DNA of 25,634 nt from an uncultured Candidatus Melainabacteria bacterium (GTDB lineage Bacteria; Cyanobacteriota; Vampirovibrionia; Gastranaerophilales; Gastranaerophilaceae): contig CAKVGW010000021.1 of NCBI GenBank assembly GCA_934747325.1, forward strand, positions 1 to 25,634, written 5' to 3'. Every line of letters begins with the position of its first letter. Within the stretch, counting starts at the first letter, position 1. The position numbers and the translations under genes were made by a program. Under the pieces are notes generated by a model. The model did not search any database and had not been told where the DNA came from. It saw nothing but the letters and a program-made list of their open reading frames with translations. Shown piece after piece: positions 9,987 through 16,119 of this stretch.

Positions 9987-10015
9987 ATTATAGCTAAAAG
10001 TTTTGTTTCATACAA
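9987..10015 (-). promoter_or_regulatory. Promoter giving a leaderless EamA mRNA
   Basis: On the minus strand TTGTAT (10015-10010) and TATAAT (9992-9987) are spaced by 17 nt. Six bases follow before the ATG at 9980, so the expected first transcribed base is the A of the start codon. Confidence 0.6.
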
Positions 10016-10138
10016 ATGGCGGATTGAACAACAATTACTTTTTGAAAAATTTACGCGTTTAAGTCATCCCCACTCTTACAATCGTAAAACTATCTAACAA
10101 AATTTTTCTACTATAAGAAAACTTCATTTTAATTATTA

Positions 10139-10147
10139 TGCTATAAT
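10139..10147 (+). promoter_or_regulatory. Extended -10 promoter of the kdgA operon
   Basis: TGC-TATAAT is an extended -10 with consensus hexamer at 10142-10147; no good -35 is present, as is common with extended -10 sites. The expected start near 10154 leaves AGAGGA as ribosome site before the ATG at 10168. Confidence 0.6.
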
Positions 10148-10167
10148 ATACCAAAGAGGATATATAA

Positions 10168-10797
10168 ATGAGCGAAAATTACATACAAATAATTGGTCAG
10201 GATAAGATTTATCCGATTATCAGATGCAAAGAAGCAAGTCAAACAATAGAAATAGCAAAAGCCTTAGTAGAAGGTGGAATAAGAGTTTTAGAAATCAATG
10301 TTGAGAACCCTTCAATCTATGAAGCTATCCAAGAAGTTTCAAAATTCGCAAATGTTTGCGCAGGTGGAATTATTACCTCTATGCAAGCAGATGCAGCACT
10401 TGAATGCGGTGCAAAATTATTTTCTTCGCCGATTTTTCAAATGAACATGGTGAAAATTTCTAAAAACAAACAAGTGCCGTTTATTGCCGGTGCTTCAACT
10501 GCAAACGAAGCATACAATGCTTGGAAATCAAGAATTCCTTTAATTAAATTATTTCCAACAGACGCAATGGGCGGTGTTCAATACATAGAAGATATTTTAA
10601 GACAAATGCCATTTTTGAACTTAATGCCAATGGGAAATATCAAATTGGGCGACGCGGTAACTTATATTAAAGCAGGCGCTACAGCTGTTGGCATCGGTCG
10701 TGACTTCTACAACGGATTTACTCCAAAAGAAATCACAAACCGCACAAAAGAAATTTTACTTGAAATAAAGGATTATAATAAATGGAGCCAAAAGTAG
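10168..10797 (+). CDS. kdgA: KDPG/KHG-type aldolase (2-dehydro-3-deoxy-phosphogluconate aldolase family)
   Basis: A 209-residue TIM-barrel class I aldolase. The family splits 2-keto-3-deoxy-6-phosphogluconate into pyruvate and glyceraldehyde 3-phosphate. The Schiff-base lysine is K127 in IKLFPTDAMGG, R19 in PIIRCKEA matches the conserved arginine, and E43 in LEINVENP matches the catalytic glutamate region. Two spots differ from the usual pattern: the glycine-rich GAGTV strand reads CAGGIITS, and the phosphate-binding PTGG loop reads PMGNIK. The product may therefore prefer a variant sugar acid. It overlaps the downstream sugar kinase by 16 nt, which supports a keto-deoxy sugar-acid route. The gene symbol is by family and context. 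Confidence 0.85.
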   Translation: MSENYIQIIGQDKIYPIIRCKEASQTIEIAKALVEGGIRVLEINVENPSIYEAIQEVSKFANVCAGGIITSMQADAALECGAKLFSSPIFQMNMVKISKNKQVPFIAGASTANEAYNAWKSRIPLIKLFPTDAMGGVQYIEDILRQMPFLNLMPMGNIKLGDAVTYIKAGATAVGIGRDFYNGFTPKEITNRTKEILLEIKDYNKWSQK

Positions 10798-11711
10798 ATA
10801 TCGCAATAATCGGCGAATGCTTAATTGAGCTTTCCTCAAACGGAACGCTTGCTGACACTTCAACACTTAACAAGTATTTTGGCGGTGATACAGTAACTAC
10901 AGCGGTTGCAATCGCAAGATTGGGCGGTAAAGTTACTTATGTAACCAAAGTTGGCAATGATGGATTTAGCGAATTTATACTTTCAAGCTTAAATAAAGAA
11001 AATATTGACACTTCTTTAATCACTTCAAACGAAGAACAAAACGGCATGTACATTGTTTCTCGTACACCAGAAAAAAAAGAACTTTTATATTACAAGAGAA
11101 AAACCGCCGCAACGAAATTATCTATTGATGATTTAAATGAAGATTGTATAAAAAAGTTAAAACTCGTGTATTCAACAGGCGTTGTTCAATCGCTTTCTGC
11201 AAGTTCAAGAGAACTTGTACACAACGCATTTAAACTCGCTAAAGAAAATGATGTAATGACGGCTTATGATCCGAATTACACATCTTGTTTTATGAATTCT
11301 ACAGATACAAAAGAGTATTTTGAAGAAATCGTAGATTACACTGATATCATATTTTTAAGCCTTAAAAATGATGCAGAAAGACTTTATGACGTCGAATCAA
11401 TTGATAAAGTTATGAATTATTTTTGGGATAAAGGAGTTAAAATCGTTGTTGTAAAATCTCATATCGACAACGGTTATTATACAGGATATAAAGGCGACAT
11501 CAGCTTTACAGAATTTTATAACACATCTAAAGCTATTGATACAACGGCATCAGGCGATGTATTTAATGGCGGATTTTTATATGCAATTACAAACGGTTAT
11601 GCGCCTGCGGAAGCCACAAAATTCGCTGCGGTTGTTTCAGGTTTGCAGACACAAAATTTTGGCGCAATACAATCAATTCCTTACCTAAAAAATGTTATGG
11701 AGAATGTTTAA
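10782..11711 (+). CDS. kdgK: PfkB-family sugar kinase, probably 2-keto-3-deoxygluconate kinase
   Basis: A 309-residue ribokinase-fold kinase. The N-terminal GECLIELS followed by YFGGDTVTTAVAIARLGG is the substrate-binding PfkB signature, with the FGGD form typical of KDG kinases. The C-terminal signature is DTTASGDVFNGGF, with catalytic base D259; the usual GAGD is ASGD here. It would phosphorylate KDG to KDPG, the substrate of the preceding aldolase. The start overlaps kdgA by 16 nt, with AAAGGA upstream inside kdgA, so the two are translationally linked. No uronate isomerase or dehydratase is in the window, so the source of KDG is unknown. Confidence 0.87.
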   Translation: MEPKVDIAIIGECLIELSSNGTLADTSTLNKYFGGDTVTTAVAIARLGGKVTYVTKVGNDGFSEFILSSLNKENIDTSLITSNEEQNGMYIVSRTPEKKELLYYKRKTAATKLSIDDLNEDCIKKLKLVYSTGVVQSLSASSRELVHNAFKLAKENDVMTAYDPNYTSCFMNSTDTKEYFEEIVDYTDIIFLSLKNDAERLYDVESIDKVMNYFWDKGVKIVVVKSHIDNGYYTGYKGDISFTEFYNTSKAIDTTASGDVFNGGFLYAITNGYAPAEATKFAAVVSGLQTQNFGAIQSIPYLKNVMENV

Positions 11712-12640
11712 TGACAAAATACGTTGTTTCAGGATACATCGGCTTCGATAATTTCGGAGATGAAGCAATAGCACATGTTTTAGTTGATAAATTAAAATCA
11801 AAAGGTGCTGAAAAAATCACTCTGATTTCCTCTAACCCTGAAAAAACCGCGCAATTATATAATGTAAATTCTGTACCGATGTTAAAATTTGTTGATGCAA
11901 TAAAAGACGCAAATATTTTAGTGTCAGGAGGTGGAAGCCTTTTACAGGATGTTACGAGTTTTAAAAGCCTTTTATATTATCTCGGCGTAATTTATTGCGC
12001 TTTATTCTTTGGCAAAAAAGTTGAAATCTTTAGACAAGGAATAGGCCCGATTCATTCTAAGTTCGGACAATTTTTGACAAAAATTGCATTAAAACATGCA
12101 TCAAAAATTTCAGTGCGTGATAAAAAATCACAAGAGCTTTTAAAAAGTTGGAAAATTGATGCGGAATTAAAACCTGACCCGATTTTTGATTTGGATTTGC
12201 CTAAGAAAAATAACAAAGGAATTGTTGGCGTACAATTAAGAAGTTATCCGACTTTGAACGAAAAATTTTTAAATGCTTTGGCAGATGAAATAGTAAAAAG
12301 ATTTTCTGACAAAAAAATAGAAGTTTTATCTTTTCAAGATAGCATTGATTTAGCTGTATGTGAAAAATTCGCAAGAATTTTGTACAAAAAAGGTTTAGAA
12401 AATGTAGAAGTTATAAAAGGACTTTCTGTAAATGAAGTTTTTGAAAAAATTTCAGACTTAGAATTTCTTATAGGAATGAGATTTCATGCTAACGTTGTTG
12501 CAATTAAATCCGGCGTAAAGGCACTTGCGATAAATTATGACATCAAAGTTAAAAAACTTGCAGATGAATACAATTTACCATTAATCGAGCTTAAGCAAAA
12601 AGATTTTTCAAAAGAATTTGATTTGCTAATAGAAAATTAG
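11711..12640 (+). CDS. csaB: Polysaccharide pyruvyl transferase, CsaB type
   Basis: A 309-residue protein of the polysaccharide pyruvyl transferase family. The N-terminus GYIGFDNFGDEA (8-19) is the CsaB hallmark, followed by VSGGGSLLQD (71-80), RQGIGPI (near 108) and the conserved histidine segment GMRFHANVVA (near 255). CsaB puts ketal-linked pyruvate on a cell-wall polysaccharide, and SLH-domain proteins bind that modified polymer; cyanobacteria use this to hold the outer membrane to the wall. Its ATG shares one base with the kdgK stop (TAATG), with GGAGA upstream. Co-transcription with sugar-acid genes is unexpected and may link pyruvate-yielding metabolism with wall decoration, but that is inference. 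Confidence 0.88.
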   Translation: MTKYVVSGYIGFDNFGDEAIAHVLVDKLKSKGAEKITLISSNPEKTAQLYNVNSVPMLKFVDAIKDANILVSGGGSLLQDVTSFKSLLYYLGVIYCALFFGKKVEIFRQGIGPIHSKFGQFLTKIALKHASKISVRDKKSQELLKSWKIDAELKPDPIFDLDLPKKNNKGIVGVQLRSYPTLNEKFLNALADEIVKRFSDKKIEVLSFQDSIDLAVCEKFARILYKKGLENVEVIKGLSVNEVFEKISDLEFLIGMRFHANVVAIKSGVKALAINYDIKVKKLADEYNLPLIELKQKDFSKEFDLLIEN

Positions 12641-12745
12641 CATTTATCTTGAAAAATTTCACTTTACATTTCTTTATAAACTAGCAAAAAATTTTGTTTG
12701 GATTACTTTATTAATATAAGTAGTATTTGTGTGAAGGTAGATTTT

Positions 12746-13240
12746 ATGGTTAGTGGCATAACAGGTTTTAAACAAAATTCTTACGGTAACATTCAAAGGA
12801 TGGGTTCAACTGAGAATGGCAGAGCAATTTATAGAGTAATTGATTCTGATGGCAAAGAAGCAGGACGTTTGAGTGTTGCAGGAACCGATACAGATAAATT
12901 TGAATCAGCATATCGTGATATTATGGATGCTGCTCCTAAAATTCAAAAATATGTTACAGAAAATTCATCCGAAGCTGATATTAAGAAAAGACGAAATCTA
13001 TCCAGAGCTATAGTAGGAGTCGGCGGATTTCTTGGCGCTGCAATTCCAATTGCCCTTACAAGAAAGGCCTCTACGCTTAAACAGATTTTAGCTACTGTTA
13101 CTGGCGTTGTAGCAGGTTTATCAGCAGGTTTTGCTACATCACTTTCTGTAACAACACCTCCCGGAACTTACAAATTTGCAAAAGCATCAAGAACATTTGC
13201 GAAATTGGATATCCAACCTATTTCACAAGAAAAAGTTTAA
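12746..13240 (+). CDS. Lineage-type hypothetical membrane protein (164 aa)
   Basis: I choose ATG 12746, which has GAAGG (12733-12737) 8 nt upstream, over an in-frame TTG at 12698 with no ribosome site. The product starts MVSGITGFKQNSYGNIQ, where GFKQN is a loose version of the recurring N-terminal motif. Residues 20-90 look like a small mixed domain. Two adjacent hydrophobic stretches follow (AIVGVGGFLGAAIPIAL and ILATVTGVVAGLSAGFATSL), and a polar tail ends the protein. It is likely a two-span membrane protein. A terminator follows, and the gene is monocistronic. A possible promoter is TTGGAT-17-TAGTAT (12698-12726), but it is weak. Function unknown. Confidence 0.75.
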   Translation: MVSGITGFKQNSYGNIQRMGSTENGRAIYRVIDSDGKEAGRLSVAGTDTDKFESAYRDIMDAAPKIQKYVTENSSEADIKKRRNLSRAIVGVGGFLGAAIPIALTRKASTLKQILATVTGVVAGLSAGFATSLSVTTPPGTYKFAKASRTFAKLDIQPISQEKV

Positions 13241-13250
13241 ATATTAAATA

Positions 13251-13305
13251 AAGAAACAAAGAGCGTGAATAAGTTTTTGAATATACTTATTCACGTTTTG
13301 TTTTA
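13251..13305 (+). terminator. Intrinsic terminator after the 12746 gene
   Basis: CGTGAATAAGT (13264-13274) pairs with ACTTATTCACG (13285-13295) around a 10-nt loop, and flanking A-rich and T-rich sequence extends the stem. A T-rich tract follows to 13305. Confidence 0.8.
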
Positions 13306-13315
13306 TTTGTTAGTT

Positions 13316-13344
13316 TTGCGAAAATTGCATGTTTATTGTATAAT
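13316..13344 (+). promoter_or_regulatory. Promoter of pnp
   Basis: TTGCGA (13316-13321) and a consensus TATAAT (13339-13344) are separated by 17 nt. The expected start near 13351 gives a leader of about 72 nt. Confidence 0.7.
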
Positions 13345-13388
13345 TAGCGTGGAAAAATTTAAAAAAATAGTAGAACTTAATGGAAGCA

Positions 13389-13409
13389 TTCGGCTTTCGA
13401 GTAGCCGGA
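13389..13409 (+). promoter_or_regulatory. Hairpin in the pnp mRNA leader
   Basis: TTCGGCT (13389-13395) pairs with AGCCGGA (13403-13409), one G-U pair, around a 7-nt loop, ending just before the AAGAAGG ribosome site. In several bacteria pnp mRNA carries a leader stem used for RNase-dependent autoregulation; a similar role here is inferred. Confidence 0.5.
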
Positions 13410-13422
13410 GAAAGAAGGAAAA

Positions 13423-15564
13423 ATGGTACCTGAAACAAAAAGTTTTCAATTAGAAATCGGCGGTAAAACCGTTACTGTTGAAACAGGTAAGTACGCACAA
13501 TCAACTAACGGAAGCGTTACTGTTCGTTGCGGTGACACAATGTTATTTGTACACTGCGTAGTTAGTAAAGAACCTAGAGTTGGGATAGACTTTTTCCCAC
13601 TTCTTATTGATTATGAAGAAAGAATGTCATCAATCGGACGTATCCCTGGCGGTTACAACCGTTCAGAAGGTAAAGCAAGCGATAAAGCTATCCTTGTTTC
13701 ACGTTTAATTGATAGACCAATCAGACCTCTATTCCCAAAAGGATATAGAAACGATATTCAAATCGTAGCTCAATTATTCAGCTATGACCAACAAAACCAG
13801 CCTGATACATTGGCTATGTTAGGTGCATCTTGCGCATTGATGCTTTCAGGCGCACCATTTGAAGGCCCTATCGGTGCTGTAAGAGTTTCAAAAGTTGATG
13901 GTCAACTTATTGCTAACCCAACTCACCAACAAGCTGACAAATCAGACTTAGACATTGTTGTTGCAGGTACACATGATTCAGTAATTATGGTTGAAGCAGG
14001 TTGTAAATTCGTTACAGAAGACGATATTATGGAAGCTGTTGAATTTGCTCAAGGCGAAATCAGAAAACAATGTGAAGCTCAAGTTGAATTTGCAAAAGCT
14101 TGTGGCGTTGTAAAAGAAGAATTCGTAAACCCTTACGATACAACAGAACTTAAAAATATCATTAACGAAGTTGCTCACGATATGATTTTTGATGCATATC
14201 ACAACTTTGATAGAAAATACAGACAAGAAAAATTAGAAGAAGCTAAAAAGCTTGTTAAAGAAAGAGTTGAAGCTCTTCCTGAAGATCATTATATTCACAA
14301 AATTATTGAAGAAACAGGCATTGACTTTGTTGCAGAAGAATTCAAAGCTGCTGAAAAGAAAATTATGCGTGCAATGATTCTTGATGAAGGCGTTAGAGCT
14401 GACGGACGTAAACCGACCGAAGTTAGACCGATTTGGTGTGAAGTTGGTGTTATTCCTCGCGCTCACGGTTCAGCCGTATTTACAAGAGGTCAAACTCAAA
14501 TCTTGTCAGTTGCAACACTTGCAGGCCCTGGCATGAAACAAGAATTAGACGGCGTTGATCCTGAAACTGAAAAAACTTACATGCACAAATACATCTTCCC
14601 TGGTTTCTCAGTTGGTGAAGTTAAACCTCTAAGAGGCCCTGGCAGACGTGAAGTTGGTCACGGCAACTTGGCTGAAAGAGCTAATGTTCCTGCACTTCCT
14701 TCTCAAGAAGAATTCGGTTATACAATCCGTGTAACTTCAGATGTATTAGAATCAAACGGTTCTACATCAATGGGTTCAACTTGCGGTTCTTCAATGGCAT
14801 TGATGAATGCAGGCGTTCCTGTTAAGTGCATGATTGGTGGTGTTGCAATGGGTATGATTACTGAAGAAGGTAAAGAACCTGTTGTATTAACAGATATCCA
14901 AGGTATTGAAGACTTCTTAGGTGATATGGACTTCAAAGTTACAGGTAACGATGATGGTATCACAGCTCTTCAAATGGATATGAAGGCTAAAGGTATTGCA
15001 AACGATACATTGAGAAGAGCTTTGGCTCAAGCAAAAGAAGGCAGATTGCATATCTTGGGTGAAATGAGAAAAGTTATTACTGAACCTGCAAAACAACTTT
15101 CACCATTTGCACCAAGCATTTCTACAATGACAATTCCTACTGAAGATATCGGAACAGTTATCGGACCTGGTGGAAAACAAATCAGAGCAATTATTGATGC
15201 ATCAGGTGCTGAAATTGATATTCAAGACAGCGGTGTTGTAACAATTACTTCTAACGACCAAGAAGGTGCAGCAATTGCTAAGAAGATGATTAAAGATCTT
15301 ACATTCAAACCTGAAGTTGGTATGGTTATCAAAGGTAAAGTTGTAAGAATCATCCCTATCGGTGCTTTTGTTGAACTTGGCGGTGGTAAAGACGGTATGG
15401 TTCACATTTCTCAAATTTGCCAAGAAAGAATTGAAACAATCGAACCACACGTTAATATCGGCGACGAAGTTGTTGTTAAGGTTATCAAAATTGATGATAA
15501 GGGTAGAATTAACCTTACAATCAAAGGTGTAACCGAAGAAGATAAAGCTAAATTAAACGCTTAA
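13423..15564 (+). CDS. pnp: Polyribonucleotide nucleotidyltransferase (PNPase)
   Basis: A 3'-to-5' phosphorolytic exoribonuclease that degrades mRNA and can add tails, working as a ring-shaped trimer. The 713-residue product has two RNase PH domains with the linker between. The second carries SNGSTSMGSTCGSSMALMNAGVP and the metal-site aspartates in FLGDMDFKVTG. The KH domain has the GxxG loop in VIGPGGKQIR (from residue 579), and the S1 domain begins near GKVVRIIPIGAFVELGGG. Length is standard. It has its own promoter and leader hairpin and is followed 2 nt after the stop by repeat copy 1, whose second hairpin terminates transcription. Codon use is less AT-biased than in neighbouring hypothetical genes, as expected for high expression. 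Confidence 0.98.
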   Translation: MVPETKSFQLEIGGKTVTVETGKYAQSTNGSVTVRCGDTMLFVHCVVSKEPRVGIDFFPLLIDYEERMSSIGRIPGGYNRSEGKASDKAILVSRLIDRPIRPLFPKGYRNDIQIVAQLFSYDQQNQPDTLAMLGASCALMLSGAPFEGPIGAVRVSKVDGQLIANPTHQQADKSDLDIVVAGTHDSVIMVEAGCKFVTEDDIMEAVEFAQGEIRKQCEAQVEFAKACGVVKEEFVNPYDTTELKNIINEVAHDMIFDAYHNFDRKYRQEKLEEAKKLVKERVEALPEDHYIHKIIEETGIDFVAEEFKAAEKKIMRAMILDEGVRADGRKPTEVRPIWCEVGVIPRAHGSAVFTRGQTQILSVATLAGPGMKQELDGVDPETEKTYMHKYIFPGFSVGEVKPLRGPGRREVGHGNLAERANVPALPSQEEFGYTIRVTSDVLESNGSTSMGSTCGSSMALMNAGVPVKCMIGGVAMGMITEEGKEPVVLTDIQGIEDFLGDMDFKVTGNDDGITALQMDMKAKGIANDTLRRALAQAKEGRLHILGEMRKVITEPAKQLSPFAPSISTMTIPTEDIGTVIGPGGKQIRAIIDASGAEIDIQDSGVVTITSNDQEGAAIAKKMIKDLTFKPEVGMVIKGKVVRIIPIGAFVELGGGKDGMVHISQICQERIETIEPHVNIGDEVVVKVIKIDDKGRINLTIKGVTEEDKAKLNA

Positions 15565-15566
15565 TT

Positions 15567-15649
15567 GTTGATAATGTTGGGCTGAAAGCCCAACCTACAC
15601 AGATAAAAAAGACCTCGGATTTTGTACACAAAATCCGAGGTCTTTTTTA
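15567..15649 (+). repeat. Structured repeat, copy 1 (palindrome plus terminator)
   Basis: The first 33 bp (15567-15599) are identical to 16033-16065 and contain the palindrome TTGGGCT-GAA-AGCCCAA. A second palindrome at 15605-15648 (AAAAAAGACCTCGG and its complement, inner ATTTTGT/ACAAAAT) has A and T runs on its two sides and is a bidirectional terminator for pnp. The copies are in direct orientation, and their terminator stems differ only by paired substitutions. Confidence 0.8.
15605..15648. terminator. Bidirectional terminator after pnp
   Basis: Long perfect stem with G-A-C-C-T-C-G-G at its base, preceded by six A and followed by six T. It is the second half of repeat copy 1. Confidence 0.88.
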
Positions 15650-15695
15650 TTATATCTAAATTGTTACAATTAACAATGCGTTTTGAATGATTTTA

Positions 15696-15724
15696 TTGAA
15701 AAAACTAAAAGAATAATATATAAT
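15696..15724 (+). promoter_or_regulatory. Promoter of the candidate antitoxin RNA
   Basis: TTGAAA (15696-15701) and consensus TATAAT (15719-15724) are spaced by exactly 17 nt, among the strongest promoters in the window. Start expected at A15731. Confidence 0.78.
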
Positions 15725-15764
15725 AAAAGCATAGAGTGGTAGCTTGCGAAACTACCAATGCTCT
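15725..15764 (-). terminator. Probable terminator of the peptide mRNA
   Basis: On the minus strand a stem GCAT-TGGTAG paired with CTACCA-ATGC (with a bulge CTCT) is followed by TTTT. The T run is short, so termination may be partial; the pnp-side bidirectional terminator lies beyond it. Confidence 0.5.
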
Positions 15765-15812
15765 TTAGAGAATCTTACGGTTCTTAGTCTCTTGACTGAG
15801 AGCCGTTTTTTA
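15731..15812 (+). ncRNA. Candidate type I antitoxin, antisense small RNA
   Basis: About 82 nt between a strong promoter and an intrinsic terminator. The 5' half folds as TGGTAG (15737-15742) with CTACCA (15752-15757), extended by AGAG/CTCT across a 3-nt bulge. The 3' half is a 13-bp stem with two G-U pairs (15777-15806), loop TCTT, then six T. The whole RNA is antisense to the 3' end of the peptide mRNA on the minus strand, covering its stop and last nine codons. It also carries GAGAATCTT (15768-15776), complementary to a second site in the peptide mRNA leader. No protein is likely; the only frame is nine codons with no ribosome site. Confidence 0.62.
15777..15812 (+). terminator. Intrinsic terminator of the antisense RNA
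   Basis: ACGGTTCTTAGTC pairs with GACTGAGAGCCGT around TCTT, followed by a run of six T at 15806-15811. The hairpin lies inside the end of the opposite-strand peptide gene. Confidence 0.8.
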
Positions 15813-15864
15813 ATACAAATAAAATCATAAAAATCAATAAAAGACTTATATTAAATTTATCCAT
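15784..15864 (-). CDS. Candidate type I toxin, 26-residue hydrophobic peptide
   Basis: The frame encodes a short charged start (MDKFN), a hydrophobic core from about residue 6 to 18 (ISLLLIFMILFVL), then a polar tail KNGSQSRD. This single-span architecture is the rule for type I toxins such as Fst, TxpA and Ibs, which act at the inner membrane. The ribosome site AAAGGAG (15877-15871) is near-perfect and 6 nt from the ATG, unusual for such a short frame unless it is translated. The mRNA has its own promoter, a leader of about 108 nt that can mask the SD, and a converging antisense RNA over its end. No sequence family is recognised. A non-toxic small membrane protein is the main alternative. 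Confidence 0.6.
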   Translation of the reverse strand: MDKFNISLLLIFMILFVLKNGSQSRD

Positions 15865-15870
15865 ATGACT

Positions 15871-15941
15871 CTCCTTTCTAGTCGAGAACCAACCCGAGAA
15901 TCTTCAATATACTTTGTAAGTCAGTTCTATTTAGAAAAGAG
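15871..15941 (-). promoter_or_regulatory. SD-masking structure in the peptide mRNA leader
   Basis: TAGAAAGGAG (15880-15871), containing the SD, pairs with CTCTTTTCTA (15941-15932) over 10 bp with one G-U. The loop between contains AAGATTCTC (15904-15896), an exact complement of 9 nt of the antisense RNA. Leader masking of the SD is known for several type I toxin mRNAs. Confidence 0.55.
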
Positions 15942-15978
15942 CATCTTTTACTCTATGCTGAACATTATGTTCTAACCA

Positions 15979-16006
15979 AGTATAACATTGTTTTAAATAA
16001 AAACAA
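15979..16006 (-). promoter_or_regulatory. Promoter of the peptide mRNA
   Basis: TTGTTT (16006-16001), 16-nt spacer, and TATACT (15984-15979) with an extended -10 TG at 15987-15986. Start expected near 15973-15972. Confidence 0.65.
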
Positions 16007-16032
16007 AACATAATATAAAATCTGCTGTTAAA

Positions 16033-16112
16033 GTTGATAATGTTGGGCTGAAAGCCCAACCTACATAGAAAAAGGCGTCGGATTTTGTATTACAAAATCC
16101 GACGCCTTTTTT
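16033..16112 (+). repeat. Structured repeat, copy 2 (palindrome plus terminator)
   Basis: Same architecture and orientation as copy 1: 33 identical bases, then a terminator palindrome. In the second stem two base pairs differ from copy 1 (A-T to G-C and C-G to G-C), both compensated, so the pairing is kept. It lies just beyond the stop of the minus-strand 16120 gene and can terminate it. Confidence 0.8.
16069..16112. terminator. Bidirectional terminator after the 16120 gene
   Basis: GGCGTCGGATTTTGTA pairs with TACAAAATCCGACGCC, with an A run on the left (a T run for the minus-strand gene) and six T on the right. Confidence 0.85.
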
Positions 16113-16119
16113 CTTAAAA

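Noticed and set aside
1486..10060. Shared TTTACGCGTTT at 1486-1496 and 10050-10060
   Set aside because: Only two copies with different distances to the downstream genes; not enough to call a regulatory site.
10059..10128. 22-codon minus-strand frame in the gap before kdgA
   Set aside because: No ribosome site or -10 element at leaderless distance; looks like chance in AT-rich spacer.
12698..12745. TTG start extending the 12746 protein by 16 residues
   Set aside because: No SD at the TTG, while ATG 12746 has GAAGG at good spacing and gives an N-terminus like the related hypothetical proteins.
13265..13453. 62-codon open frame before pnp
   Set aside because: It begins inside the terminator of the preceding gene, spans the pnp promoter and leader hairpin, overlaps the pnp start and has no ribosome site.
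15759..15788. Nine-codon frame within the antisense RNA
   Set aside because: No ribosome site, and the frame runs through the structured parts of the RNA.
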